64,000 bases of DNA, taken from positions 124,001 through 188,000 of the forward strand of contig NZ_QPKJ02000003.1 of the NCBI RefSeq assembly GCF_003344625.1, given 5' to 3'. The notes beneath the pieces were generated by a model. That model saw only the letters and a program-made list of their open reading frames with translations, ran no database searches and was not told where the DNA came from. The DNA is from Solirubrobacter deserti. GTDB lineage: Bacteria; Actinomycetota; Thermoleophilia; Solirubrobacterales; Solirubrobacteraceae. A program made the position numbers and the translations under genes. Positions within the stretch are counted from its first letter, which is position 1; each line of letters starts with the position of its first letter. Shown here one piece after another: positions 1-6,848 of the stretch.

Positions 1-437
1 GCGCCGAAGATGCCGAACGCCTTGCCGCGCTCACGCGGGTCGGTGAAGGTCGTGGCCAGCAGCGCGAGGGCCGAAGGCGCGAGCATCGCGCCGAACACGC
101 CCTGCGCGGCACGAGCGCCGACGAGCAGGCCGAACGAGTCGGCCGCGCCGCCGACGGCGGAGGCGACGGAGAAGCCGAGCAGGCCGCCGATGAACGTCCA
201 CTTGCGCCCGAACAGGTCGCCGATGCGGCCGCCGAGCAGCAGCAGGGAGCCGAACGCGAGCGCGTAGGCGGTGACGACCCACTGGCGGGAGTCGTTGCTG
301 AAGCCGAGGTCCTGCTGGGCGCTCGGGAGCGCGATGTTCACAATCGTGGCGTCGAGGACGACCATGAGCTGCGCGATGGCGATGACGCCGAGGATCAACC
401 AGCGGCGTGAGTGGTGGGGATCGGTGTGGGGAGGCAT
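1..437 (-). CDS. MFS transporter, DHA2 (EmrB/QacA-like) family, N-terminal part
   Basis: Reading the minus strand from an ATG at 437 gives 145 residues; the rest lies beyond the window. It should be a proton-driven multidrug exporter of the inner membrane with 12-14 helices. The first helix carries LDATIVNIALPS, the signature of the DHA2 group, and the loop after helix 2 reads GRIGDLFGRK, the MFS motif A. The Gln/Trp pair in RQWVVTAYAL fits the start of helix 2. The gene diverges from a TetR-type regulator 100 bp away, the usual layout for a drug pump repressed by its neighbour. Substrate cannot be read from the sequence. Confidence 0.85.
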   Translation of the reverse strand, partial: MPPHTDPHHSRRWLILGVIAIAQLMVVLDATIVNIALPSAQQDLGFSNDSRQWVVTAYALAFGSLLLLGGRIGDLFGRKWTFIGGLLGFSVASAVGGAADSFGLLVGARAAQGVFGAMLAPSALALLATTFTDPRERGKAFGIFG

Positions 438-465
438 GCCTTAGGGGAGGAAGTGGAGGCTGGTA

Positions 466-512
466 TTCCGGTTATCGGACAAGGTAGCACGGAACTGGAG
501 GGAGTGCTTCCG
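466..512. promoter_or_regulatory. candidate operator between MFS pump and TetR gene
   Basis: Two imperfect dyads share the half-site TTCCG/CGGAA: TCCG-gttat-CGGA (467-479) and CGGAA (490-494) paired with TTCCG (508-512). They lie in the 100-bp divergent gap where a TetR dimer would be expected to act. The arms are short, so this is a weak candidate. Confidence 0.3.
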
Positions 513-520
513 CTTTCTTC

Positions 521-526
521 TATCCT
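521..526 (+). promoter_or_regulatory. -10 element TATCCT for the TetR gene (leaderless candidate)
   Basis: TATCCT ends 11 nt before the ATG at 538 and no Shine-Dalgarno sequence lies between, so transcription may start at or next to the start codon. Confidence 0.45.
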
Positions 527-537
527 GCGTCTCACCC

Positions 538-1179
538 ATGTCCGCCGCCCGCCCCCTCCGCGTCGACGCCGAACGCAACCGCCAGCGCATCCTCGAAGCC
601 GCCAGGACGCTGTTCGCCGAGCGCGGCGTCGACGTGTCCGTCGATGACATCGCCGCGGCGGCGGGCGTCGGGATCGGGACCTTCTACCGGCGCTTCCCGG
701 ACCGCGAGTCGCTCGTGGAGGCCGTCTTCGCCACCAAGCTGGACCGCATCGTCGAGGCCGCCCGGGCCGCGCTGGAGATCGAGGACCCGTGGGAGGCGTT
801 CCGCACGTACGTGATGACCGTCTCGCGCATGCACGCCGGCGACCGCGGCCTCAAGGACGTGATGCTCTCCACCGATCGCGGCCGCGAGCAGGTGACCGCG
901 TTCCGCGCGACCATCCAGCCGCTCGCCGGGGCGCTGATCGAGCGCGCCAAGGCCGCGGGCGTCCTGCGCGAGGACATCTCGCCGTTCGACATCCCGCTCA
1001 TCCACCAGGCGGTCGGCGCCATCGCCGACGTCACCCGCGACTGCTCACCCGACTACTTCGAGCGTACGCTCACCCTGCTGGTCGACGGCCTCGCCCAGCA
1101 GCGCACGGCGCCGACGCCGATGTCCGCCCCGCCACTGAGCGTCGACCAGTTCCTCACCATCATGGCGCGCCGGCGCTGA
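538..1179 (+). CDS. TetR/AcrR family transcriptional regulator
   Basis: 213 residues, a normal length for a TetR repressor. The N-terminal HTH covers about residues 12-60 (RQRILEAARTLFAERG, then VSVDDIAAAAGVGIGTFYRRFPDRESL), which is the canonical DNA-binding segment. The remainder is the helical ligand-binding and dimerisation half, ending in a poorly conserved tail. It diverges from the DHA2 pump at 1-437 and most likely represses that pump and itself until a drug-like ligand binds. Ligand unknown. Confidence 0.9.
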   Translation: MSAARPLRVDAERNRQRILEAARTLFAERGVDVSVDDIAAAAGVGIGTFYRRFPDRESLVEAVFATKLDRIVEAARAALEIEDPWEAFRTYVMTVSRMHAGDRGLKDVMLSTDRGREQVTAFRATIQPLAGALIERAKAAGVLREDISPFDIPLIHQAVGAIADVTRDCSPDYFERTLTLLVDGLAQQRTAPTPMSAPPLSVDQFLTIMARRR

Positions 1180-1182
1180 CCC

Positions 1183-1521
1183 TCACTGCGGGTGCTGCAC
1201 CTCGACGACGGGCGGCGGCTCGTCGTCGGTGCCCGACACCCGGAACTCCACCTGCTCGTACTCGAGCCCCGGCTCGGACAGCACGTACTCGACCGGGATC
1301 GGCGTGAGCACCTCCGCCGCCCCGCCCTCCGGCCCGCTCAACGCCAGCTCGAGCACCAGCATGCGCGGGTTGATCCCCGGGTTGCCCTCGTAGTCGCGCA
1401 GCTCGGCCGTGCAGCCGTCGGTCCGGCACACGACGGTGCCCGACACGCGCAGCGCGCCGTCGCTGCCCGGCATGTGGTCGTGGATGGCCGTGAAGTCCTC
1501 GTAGTGGGCGACGACTGACAT
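1183..1521 (-). CDS. hypothetical protein
   Basis: 112 residues from an ATG at 1521, preceded by a strong GGAGGAGC ribosome site. No signal peptide or membrane segment. Two cysteines (VCRTDGCTA) could bind a metal or form a disulfide. The composition is beta-rich and acidic, with a proline run near the C-terminus (DDEPPPVVEV). The stop lies 3 nt from the convergent TetR gene. I do not recognise the family; it may be a small stress or binding protein. Confidence 0.65.
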   Translation of the reverse strand: MSVVAHYEDFTAIHDHMPGSDGALRVSGTVVCRTDGCTAELRDYEGNPGINPRMLVLELALSGPEGGAAEVLTPIPVEYVLSEPGLEYEQVEFRVSGTDDEPPPVVEVQHPQ

Positions 1522-1542
1522 GCGCTCCTCCGTGGTCGATGT

Positions 1543-2274
1543 GTGCGGGAACCTACGGTCGGGCGGATCGGCCGCCCCTGGCCGGACGCTCAGGTTTCCC
1601 AACGCAACCGGGTTCCGGCGTACGATGACCGCTTGCCGCTGGAAGTGCACGATCAACTCACGCGTGGGCGGCTGCTGCCGCTCAGCGCGGTCGCCGCGTG
1701 CGTCGAGCACCTGCGCGGCGGCGGGCTCGCGGTGCTCCCGACCGAGACGGGCTACATGCTCGCCGTGGACGCCACCGACGAGGCCGCGATCGACGCCGTC
1801 TACGCCGCCAAGGGGCGCCCGGAGGCCAAACCGATCCACGTGGCCGTCGCCTCGCTGGAGGAGATCGACCGGGTCACGGAGCTGCCCGAGGAGGCGCGGC
1901 GCCTGTGCCTGGAGCACATGCCCGGGCCGCTGACGCTGGTCGGGCGCAGCCGCGGCGTGGTGCCGGACGCGCTGACCGCGCACACCGGGACGCTCGGCGC
2001 GCGCATCCCGGACACGCCCGCGACGCTGCAGATCCTCGCCGCGTTCAGGGGTCCGCTGACGGCGACGTCGCACAACCTGTCGGGCGAGCCGCCCGACCCG
2101 GACCCGATCCAGGCCGCGGGCCGGCTCCATCCCGTGGGCAGCGGCGCCATCCACGTCGTGGTCGACCCCGAGGCGATCAAGTACGACCGGCCGTCCACCG
2201 TCGTGGACACGCTCGTTCACCCGTGGGACATCTTGCGGGAGGGACCGGTGACTATCCTCCCGCTCAGTGGCTGA
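1543..2274 (+). CDS. L-threonylcarbamoyladenylate synthase (Sua5/YrdC/YciO family)
   Basis: Makes threonylcarbamoyl-AMP from Thr, bicarbonate and ATP, the first step of tRNA t6A37 modification. The YrdC fold starts near residue 50 with GGGLAVLPTETGYMLAVDA; the substrate-binding segment AKGRPEAKPIHV and the C-terminal SHNLSGEPP match the family's KR..KP and S.NLSG motifs. The GTG at 1543 gives 243 residues, but the first 30 are not family-like; a later TTG or GTG near 1634-1648 is a more likely start. Its stop overlaps the next gene by 8 nt, implying a common transcript. Confidence 0.85.
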   Translation: MREPTVGRIGRPWPDAQVSQRNRVPAYDDRLPLEVHDQLTRGRLLPLSAVAACVEHLRGGGLAVLPTETGYMLAVDATDEAAIDAVYAAKGRPEAKPIHVAVASLEEIDRVTELPEEARRLCLEHMPGPLTLVGRSRGVVPDALTAHTGTLGARIPDTPATLQILAAFRGPLTATSHNLSGEPPDPDPIQAAGRLHPVGSGAIHVVVDPEAIKYDRPSTVVDTLVHPWDILREGPVTILPLSG

Positions 2275-4168
2275 ACGGTTCGCCATCGCCCAGGTCGCGC
2301 CGCATCCGCTCGAGGATGCGAACGAGGTCGGAACGTTCGCCTCGGAGGTCTCGAAGGAGCTCGCCGCGCGCGGCCACCGGGTGTTGCTGCTCGCACCTTC
2401 GCGCAATCCCGACCTCGTGCGGGAGTCGCGCCGGCTGATCCGCGCCGCGCGCGAGACGCCGGAGGACCTGTTCGACCCCGACGGCGGCGTCCGCGTCCTC
2501 GGGGTCGGGGAGCTGCTGTTCAACACGGGCCGCAAGGGCATCAACCCGGCGCCGCCGGTGGACATCGCGCGCACGATCGAGGAAGTGCTCACGCACACGC
2601 CGCTGGACTTCGTGCACGTGCACGAGCCGTGGGCGCCGAGCGCGGGCAGCGTCGCCCTCCGGCACAGCCGCGCGCTGAACGTCGGCTCCTTCCACGCTCC
2701 CGCCGAGCGCGTCCTCTCCACGCAGGTCGCCCGCAAGTTCGTGGAGCTGTTCTTCGGCCGCATGGACGCGCGCACCGCGTCCTACGAGGCCACCGCGGAG
2801 CTGATGAACCGCTTCTTCCCGTCCTCCTACCAGCTGCTGCGTCCCGGGATGACCCCCGAGCAGCGCGAGCGGCCGGAAGGCCCGCCGCGGATCGCGTTCA
2901 GCGACCGCGAGGAGCGCGGCGCGCTGCGGCTGTTCCTGCGCGCGCTGCGGCTGCTGCCCGAGGAGCTGCCGTGGGAGGCCGTCGTCTACAGCAAGACGGG
3001 CGGCATCCCGACGCTGCGCTCGAGCCTGCGCAACCGCGTGACGGTCGTCGACGACGAGGACGCGGCGTTCGCGAGCGCCGACATCGTCGTGGCCGCCTCG
3101 CTCGGCCAGGTGACCGCCCCCGGCGTTCTGGTGAAGGCGCTCGGCGTCGGCGCCGTCCCGCTCGCGGCGCGCACGCCGGTGTACGAGGAGGTCCTGCGCG
3201 AGGGAGACCTCGGCCTGCACTTCCAGGTCGGCGACGTGGAGGTGCTCGCCCAGCAGCTCGAGCGCGCGCTCAAGGACGAGGCCCTGCGCGCCAAGCTCGT
3301 CGCCGCGGGTGCCGAGGCACGCGAGGCGCTGGGGTGGACGCGGGTCACCGACCAGGTCGAGGAGATCTACGCCGGCCTGGCCGCGCTCCGGCACGACCCG
3401 GACCCCAAGCCCGAGGTCCGCGCGCGCGTGGCCAAGAAGAAGCTGATCGACGTCGATCTGCACATGCACACCGACCACTCCAACGACTGCGCGACCCCGG
3501 TCGACGTGCTGCTGGCCACCGCGGTCGAAGTCGGGCTGGGCGCGATCGCCGTCACCGACCACAACGAGATCTCCGGCGCGCACGACGCAGCGGCCAAGGC
3601 CGCGGACTACGGCATCAAGGTGATCGTCGGCGAGGAGGTCAAGACCGCCGACCAGGGCGAGGTCATCGGCCTGTTCATCAACGAGAAGATCCCGCGCGGG
3701 ATGACGCTCGAGGAGACGATCGCCGAGATCCGCCGCCAGGGCGGGCTGGTCTACGTCCCGCACCCGTTCGACCGCCTACACAGCGTCCCGGACTATGAGC
3801 ACATGCTCGCGATCGTGTCCGACATCGACGCGATCGAGGTCTTCAACCCGCGGATCGCGATCCCGGCCTTCAACGAGGAGGCCGTGCGCTTCGCCGCCAA
3901 GTACCGGATCGTCGGCGGCGCCGGGACTGACGGACATGTTGCACAGGCGCTGGGCTCGGTCCGGATCACGATGCGCGACTTCGACGGACCCGAGGAGTTC
4001 CTGGAATCCCTGCGCGACGCGAACATCGCCGCCAAGCCTTCTTCCCTGCGTTACGCGCAGGTTCAGGCCCTCAAGTTCCTCCAGACGACCGCCATGCCAC
4101 CGGCCGCTCGCCGGGCCACGCGCAGGCGCAAGGTGGCGAAGGCGGTGGCCGGTCGCGGCGGGCAGTGA
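2267..4168 (+). CDS. glycosyltransferase (GT4-like) fused to a PHP-domain phosphoesterase
   Basis: 633 residues from a GTG overlapping the upstream stop. Residues 1 to about 385 look like a GT-B glycosyltransferase: an N-terminal ...GTFASEVSKELAARGHRVLLL segment, FVHVHEPWAPSAG, and a C-terminal GVLVKALGVGAVPLAARTPVYEEV region of the kind that binds the nucleotide sugar. Residues about 391-600 are a PHP domain beginning IDVDLHMHTDHSNDC, with AVTDHNEISGA, VPHPFDR and GAGTDGHV supplying the metal-binding His/Asp set. A basic tail (RRATRRRKVAKA) follows. PHP domains are metal-dependent phosphoesterases; here one could hydrolyse a phosphorylated sugar or lipid product of the transferase. That coupling is inference. 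It is probably cytoplasmic, as no signal or membrane segment is seen. Confidence 0.85.
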   Translation: MAERFAIAQVAPHPLEDANEVGTFASEVSKELAARGHRVLLLAPSRNPDLVRESRRLIRAARETPEDLFDPDGGVRVLGVGELLFNTGRKGINPAPPVDIARTIEEVLTHTPLDFVHVHEPWAPSAGSVALRHSRALNVGSFHAPAERVLSTQVARKFVELFFGRMDARTASYEATAELMNRFFPSSYQLLRPGMTPEQRERPEGPPRIAFSDREERGALRLFLRALRLLPEELPWEAVVYSKTGGIPTLRSSLRNRVTVVDDEDAAFASADIVVAASLGQVTAPGVLVKALGVGAVPLAARTPVYEEVLREGDLGLHFQVGDVEVLAQQLERALKDEALRAKLVAAGAEAREALGWTRVTDQVEEIYAGLAALRHDPDPKPEVRARVAKKKLIDVDLHMHTDHSNDCATPVDVLLATAVEVGLGAIAVTDHNEISGAHDAAAKAADYGIKVIVGEEVKTADQGEVIGLFINEKIPRGMTLEETIAEIRRQGGLVYVPHPFDRLHSVPDYEHMLAIVSDIDAIEVFNPRIAIPAFNEEAVRFAAKYRIVGGAGTDGHVAQALGSVRITMRDFDGPEEFLESLRDANIAAKPSSLRYAQVQALKFLQTTAMPPAARRATRRRKVAKAVAGRGGQ

Positions 4169-4199
4169 CTTGCAGGGGCAAGGAGAACCCGGGCTGGGC

Positions 4200-4823
4200 G
4201 TGAACCTCGTCGGCGGAATGCCCGCCACCGACGACGAGATCCGCGAGAAGTACCTCGAGCGCGCCATCCGCGAGCTCAACACGTTCACCCACGACCTGCA
4301 GAGCTGCGAGCGCTGCCCACGCGGCAACCTGATGCCGGTGCTGGGCTCGGGCCACCCGCAGGCGGACGTGTTCCTGCTCAAGTACGCGCCGACCCCCGCG
4401 GAGGTCGAGGAGGGCGTTGCCTTCTACGGCCGATCGGGGACCGCCCTCATGAAGTCGCTGCGGCGGCTCGACATCGACCCGCTGGTCGTCTACGGCACGC
4501 TGTGCGTGAAGTGCCCGGTCGCCGATCCCTCCCTGGCCGCGCCGGAGTGCGTCGCGCGCCTGGTGGAGGAGCTGGCGATCGTGCAGCCCAAGATCGTCGT
4601 GGTCATGGGCACCGACGCGCTGGACGTGCTCAACGACCTGCAGCTGCCACTCGCCCGCGAGCTCCATGAGCTCCCGGGCGACATCCAGCGCCTGACGCCT
4701 TCGATCGAGGCGCTGTACGTCCCCGACATCGACCGATCGCTCGACGAGGAGTCCGCCAAGCGCGACTTCTGGCGCGCGTTCCGCGAGCTGGGCACCTGGT
4801 GGAGCGACTTCCCGCCGTACTAG
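4200..4823 (+). CDS. uracil-DNA glycosylase superfamily protein with Fe-S cysteines but altered catalytic motifs
   Basis: 207 residues from a GTG at 4200 with AGGAG upstream at 4181; an ATG at 4218 is the alternative. The fold resembles family 4 UDG: CERC near residue 36, KC near 103 and EC near 116 reproduce the four-Cys [4Fe-4S] pattern, and VAFYGRSG matches the loop after motif A. The motif normally reading GEAPG is KYAPT, and the C-terminal HPS motif is replaced by VPDIDRSL, so both active-site motifs are gone or changed. It may bind DNA or act on another substrate rather than excise uracil. It probably shares a transcript with the glycosyltransferase-PHP gene. Confidence 0.75.
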   Translation: MNLVGGMPATDDEIREKYLERAIRELNTFTHDLQSCERCPRGNLMPVLGSGHPQADVFLLKYAPTPAEVEEGVAFYGRSGTALMKSLRRLDIDPLVVYGTLCVKCPVADPSLAAPECVARLVEELAIVQPKIVVVMGTDALDVLNDLQLPLARELHELPGDIQRLTPSIEALYVPDIDRSLDEESAKRDFWRAFRELGTWWSDFPPY

Positions 4824-4826
4824 CGC

Positions 4827-5768
4827 TCACATCTCCAGGACGACCTTGCCGAACTTCTTGCCGGCGCTGAAGCGCTCGTAGGCCGCTGGCGCGTCTCCGA
4901 GCGGGAAGGCGGCCGTGACCGGCACGGACAGGTCGCCGGACGCGAAGCCCGGCAGCACCATCTTCTCCACCAGCCGCGCCGCGATCGCCTTCTCCTCGAT
5001 CGGGCGCGTGCGCAGCGTGGAGCCGTGGATGCGCCCGCGCTTGGCCATCAGCTTGCGCAGGTCGATCTCGGCCTTGGCGCCCGCGCCGACGCCGATCGTG
5101 CAGATGCGGCCGCCGACGGCGAGCGCGTCGAGGTTGTCGGACAGGTTGATCGCGCCGACCAGCTCGAGGATCACGTCGTACTCGCCCGCGGCGACGAACT
5201 CGTCGGGCGCGATCGCGTGCACCGTGCCGAGCGCCGCGACCTGCTCGCGGGCGTGCTCGTCGCGCACGGTCGCCGTCACGCGCGCGCCCGCCATCACGCC
5301 GAGCTGGACGGCCGCCATGCCGACGCCGCCGGCCGCGCCGTGCACCAGCAGGCGCTCGCCCACCGTGAGGCCGGCCTGCGTGAAGAGCGCGTCGTGGGCG
5401 GTGGTGAAGACCTCCGGGACGCCGCCCGCGGCGGTCCAGTCGAGCTCCTCCGGCACCGGCATCGCGGTGCGCTCGTGCACGACCGCGAGCTCGGCCTGCC
5501 CGCCGCCGGCGACGAGCGCCATCACTCGGTCACCGGGCTCGAAGCGCTCGGCGCGGCGCCCGCAGGCGACGACCTCGCCCGCGAGCTCGAGGCCCGGGAT
5601 GTCGGCGGGAACGCCGGGCGGCGCGGGGTAGTGGCCGGCGACCTGCAGGATGTCGGCACCGTTGAGCCCGGCGGCGCGGACGCGGACGAGCAGCTGCCCG
5701 TCCTGGGGCTCGGGATCGGGACGGTCGGCGACCTCGATCCGGCCGTCGACGATGGTGGCGGCACGCAT
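4827..5768 (-). CDS. NADPH:quinone reductase-like zinc-type alcohol dehydrogenase family protein
   Basis: 313 residues. An MDR-superfamily oxidoreductase: the N-terminal GroES-like domain holds GLNGADILQVAGHYP and PGLELAGEVVACG, and the Rossmann domain carries HGAAGGVGMAAVQL near residue 145 for NAD(P)H. No zinc-ligand cysteine pattern is present, as in quinone reductase (Qor/PIG3) members that reduce quinones or alkenals without zinc. The C-terminal GKKFGKVVLEM is the usual family ending. Its stop is 3 nt from the convergent UDG-like gene. Confidence 0.88.
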   Translation of the reverse strand: MRAATIVDGRIEVADRPDPEPQDGQLLVRVRAAGLNGADILQVAGHYPAPPGVPADIPGLELAGEVVACGRRAERFEPGDRVMALVAGGGQAELAVVHERTAMPVPEELDWTAAGGVPEVFTTAHDALFTQAGLTVGERLLVHGAAGGVGMAAVQLGVMAGARVTATVRDEHAREQVAALGTVHAIAPDEFVAAGEYDVILELVGAINLSDNLDALAVGGRICTIGVGAGAKAEIDLRKLMAKRGRIHGSTLRTRPIEEKAIAARLVEKMVLPGFASGDLSVPVTAAFPLGDAPAAYERFSAGKKFGKVVLEM

Positions 5769-5775
5769 GGTCGCG

Positions 5776-5781
5776 AAGATA
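5776..5781 (-). promoter_or_regulatory. -10 element TATCTT for the quinone reductase (leaderless candidate)
   Basis: On the minus strand TATCTT ends 7 nt before the ATG at 5768, without a Shine-Dalgarno sequence. Confidence 0.45.
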
Positions 5782-5837
5782 CTCCAGGCGCCCTGTCCCG
5801 TTGGCGGTGGTGGTCCGCACCGGTTTTGGGTAAGAAT

Positions 5838-6599
5838 GTGGACTTGGGCGTCCAGGTTCCCCACTTCCCCCCGCTCTGGCGCGAGAGCATGGCCGGCGTC
5901 GAGCTGGCCGCGCTGCGGCGCAGCGCCGTCTGGCGCGGCGGCGGGGTGCCGGAGGGCGAGGGCCGCCCGGTCCTGCTGATTCCCGGCTTCCTCGCCGGCG
6001 ACGGCTCGCTGGCGACGATGACCGGCTGGCTGCGTCAGAACGGCTACCACACGCGCCGGGCCGGAATCCGGATCAACGTCGGCTGCTCGTCGGAGGCGAT
6101 CGACCGCCTCGAGGAGCGGGTCGAGCAGTTCGCGCAGGACACGGGCGAGCGCGTCGCCGTGATCGGCCAGAGCCGCGGCGGCATCTTCGCCCGGCATCTC
6201 GCCGTGCGTCGCCCGGACCTGGTCAGCGGCATCGTCACGCTCGGCTCGCCCACCGTCAACCAGCTCAGCACGCATCCGCTCGTGCTCGCCCAGGTCGCGC
6301 TCGTCGGCGTGCTCGGCACGACCCGGTTCCCCGGGATGTTCCGCATGAGCTGCCTGCGCGGCGCCTGCTGCGAGCGCTTCCGCGACGAGTTCAACGCCGA
6401 CGTCCCGCCCGAGGTCGGCTTCACCGCGATCTACTCCAAGACGGACGGGATCGTCAACTGGCACGCCTGCCTGGACCGCTGCGCCGACCTCGTCGAGGTG
6501 CACTCCTCGCACGTCGGCATGGGCGCCAACGCCGAGGTCTACGCGGAGATCGGCCACGCGCTCGGCGAGTTCGGGCACCGCTGGGCGCAGACGACGTAG
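5838..6599 (+). CDS. alpha/beta hydrolase, lipase/esterase-like
   Basis: 253 residues from a GTG at 5838; the ATG at 5889 (237 residues) is possible, but residues before it (PPLWRESMAG) look like part of the conserved N-terminus. RPVLLIPGFLAGD is the oxyanion-hole strand, GQSRGG near residue 112 is the nucleophile elbow (G-x-S-x-G), SKTDGIV supplies the acid and SSHVGMG the histidine, so the triad is complete. The protein has Cys-rich stretches (SCLRGACCERF). It should hydrolyse an ester in the cytoplasm; substrate unknown. Confidence 0.85.
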   Translation: MDLGVQVPHFPPLWRESMAGVELAALRRSAVWRGGGVPEGEGRPVLLIPGFLAGDGSLATMTGWLRQNGYHTRRAGIRINVGCSSEAIDRLEERVEQFAQDTGERVAVIGQSRGGIFARHLAVRRPDLVSGIVTLGSPTVNQLSTHPLVLAQVALVGVLGTTRFPGMFRMSCLRGACCERFRDEFNADVPPEVGFTAIYSKTDGIVNWHACLDRCADLVEVHSSHVGMGANAEVYAEIGHALGEFGHRWAQTT

Positions 6600-6602
6600 C
6601 CT
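6597..6602 (+). promoter_or_regulatory. -10 element TAGCCT for the small protein gene (leaderless candidate)
   Basis: TAGCCT overlaps the stop codon of the hydrolase gene and ends 6 nt before the ATG at 6609. Confidence 0.45.
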
Positions 6603-6608
6603 GGTCTC

Positions 6609-6824
6609 ATGGCCAGACACCAGCCCGCGGGCCGACAGCACGCCGGTGAACCGCCGCCACCGAAGGTGACCATGCGCTTCGACGCCGCGACGGGGCGCTT
6701 CGTCCCCGTCGAGGAGCCGCGCGAGACGACCGAGACCACCGAGGCCGCCGAGCGCCCGGCGACGCCCGACGATCCGCGCCCCGCGGCCTTCCGCAACATC
6801 CCGCCGTTCGGCGGCGGCGTCTGA
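6609..6824 (+). CDS. small disordered hypothetical protein
   Basis: 71 residues, rich in Pro, Glu and Thr and probably unstructured apart from the central VTMRFDAATGRFVPV, which may be a short beta segment. It ends in FGGGV. Support for it being real comes from a -10-like hexamer at 6597 and a 12-bp hairpin placed exactly at its stop codon. No family recognised. Confidence 0.55.
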   Translation: MARHQPAGRQHAGEPPPPKVTMRFDAATGRFVPVEEPRETTETTEAAERPATPDDPRPAAFRNIPPFGGGV

Positions 6825-6836
6825 GCCGCCGCCGAA
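6807..6836. terminator. 12-bp GC hairpin between convergent genes
   Basis: TTCGGCGGCGGC (6807-6818), loop GTCTGA, then GCCGCCGCCGAA (6825-6836) form a perfect 12-bp stem that contains the stop codon of the small gene. There is no U-tract on either strand. Its position between converging genes suggests a bidirectional terminator. Confidence 0.55.
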
Positions 6837-6848
6837 CCAGCGTGATCG

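Noticed and set aside
2264-3763. Open frame of 499 codons antisense to the glycosyltransferase-PHP gene
   Set aside because: Shadow of the real gene, which carries family motifs throughout.
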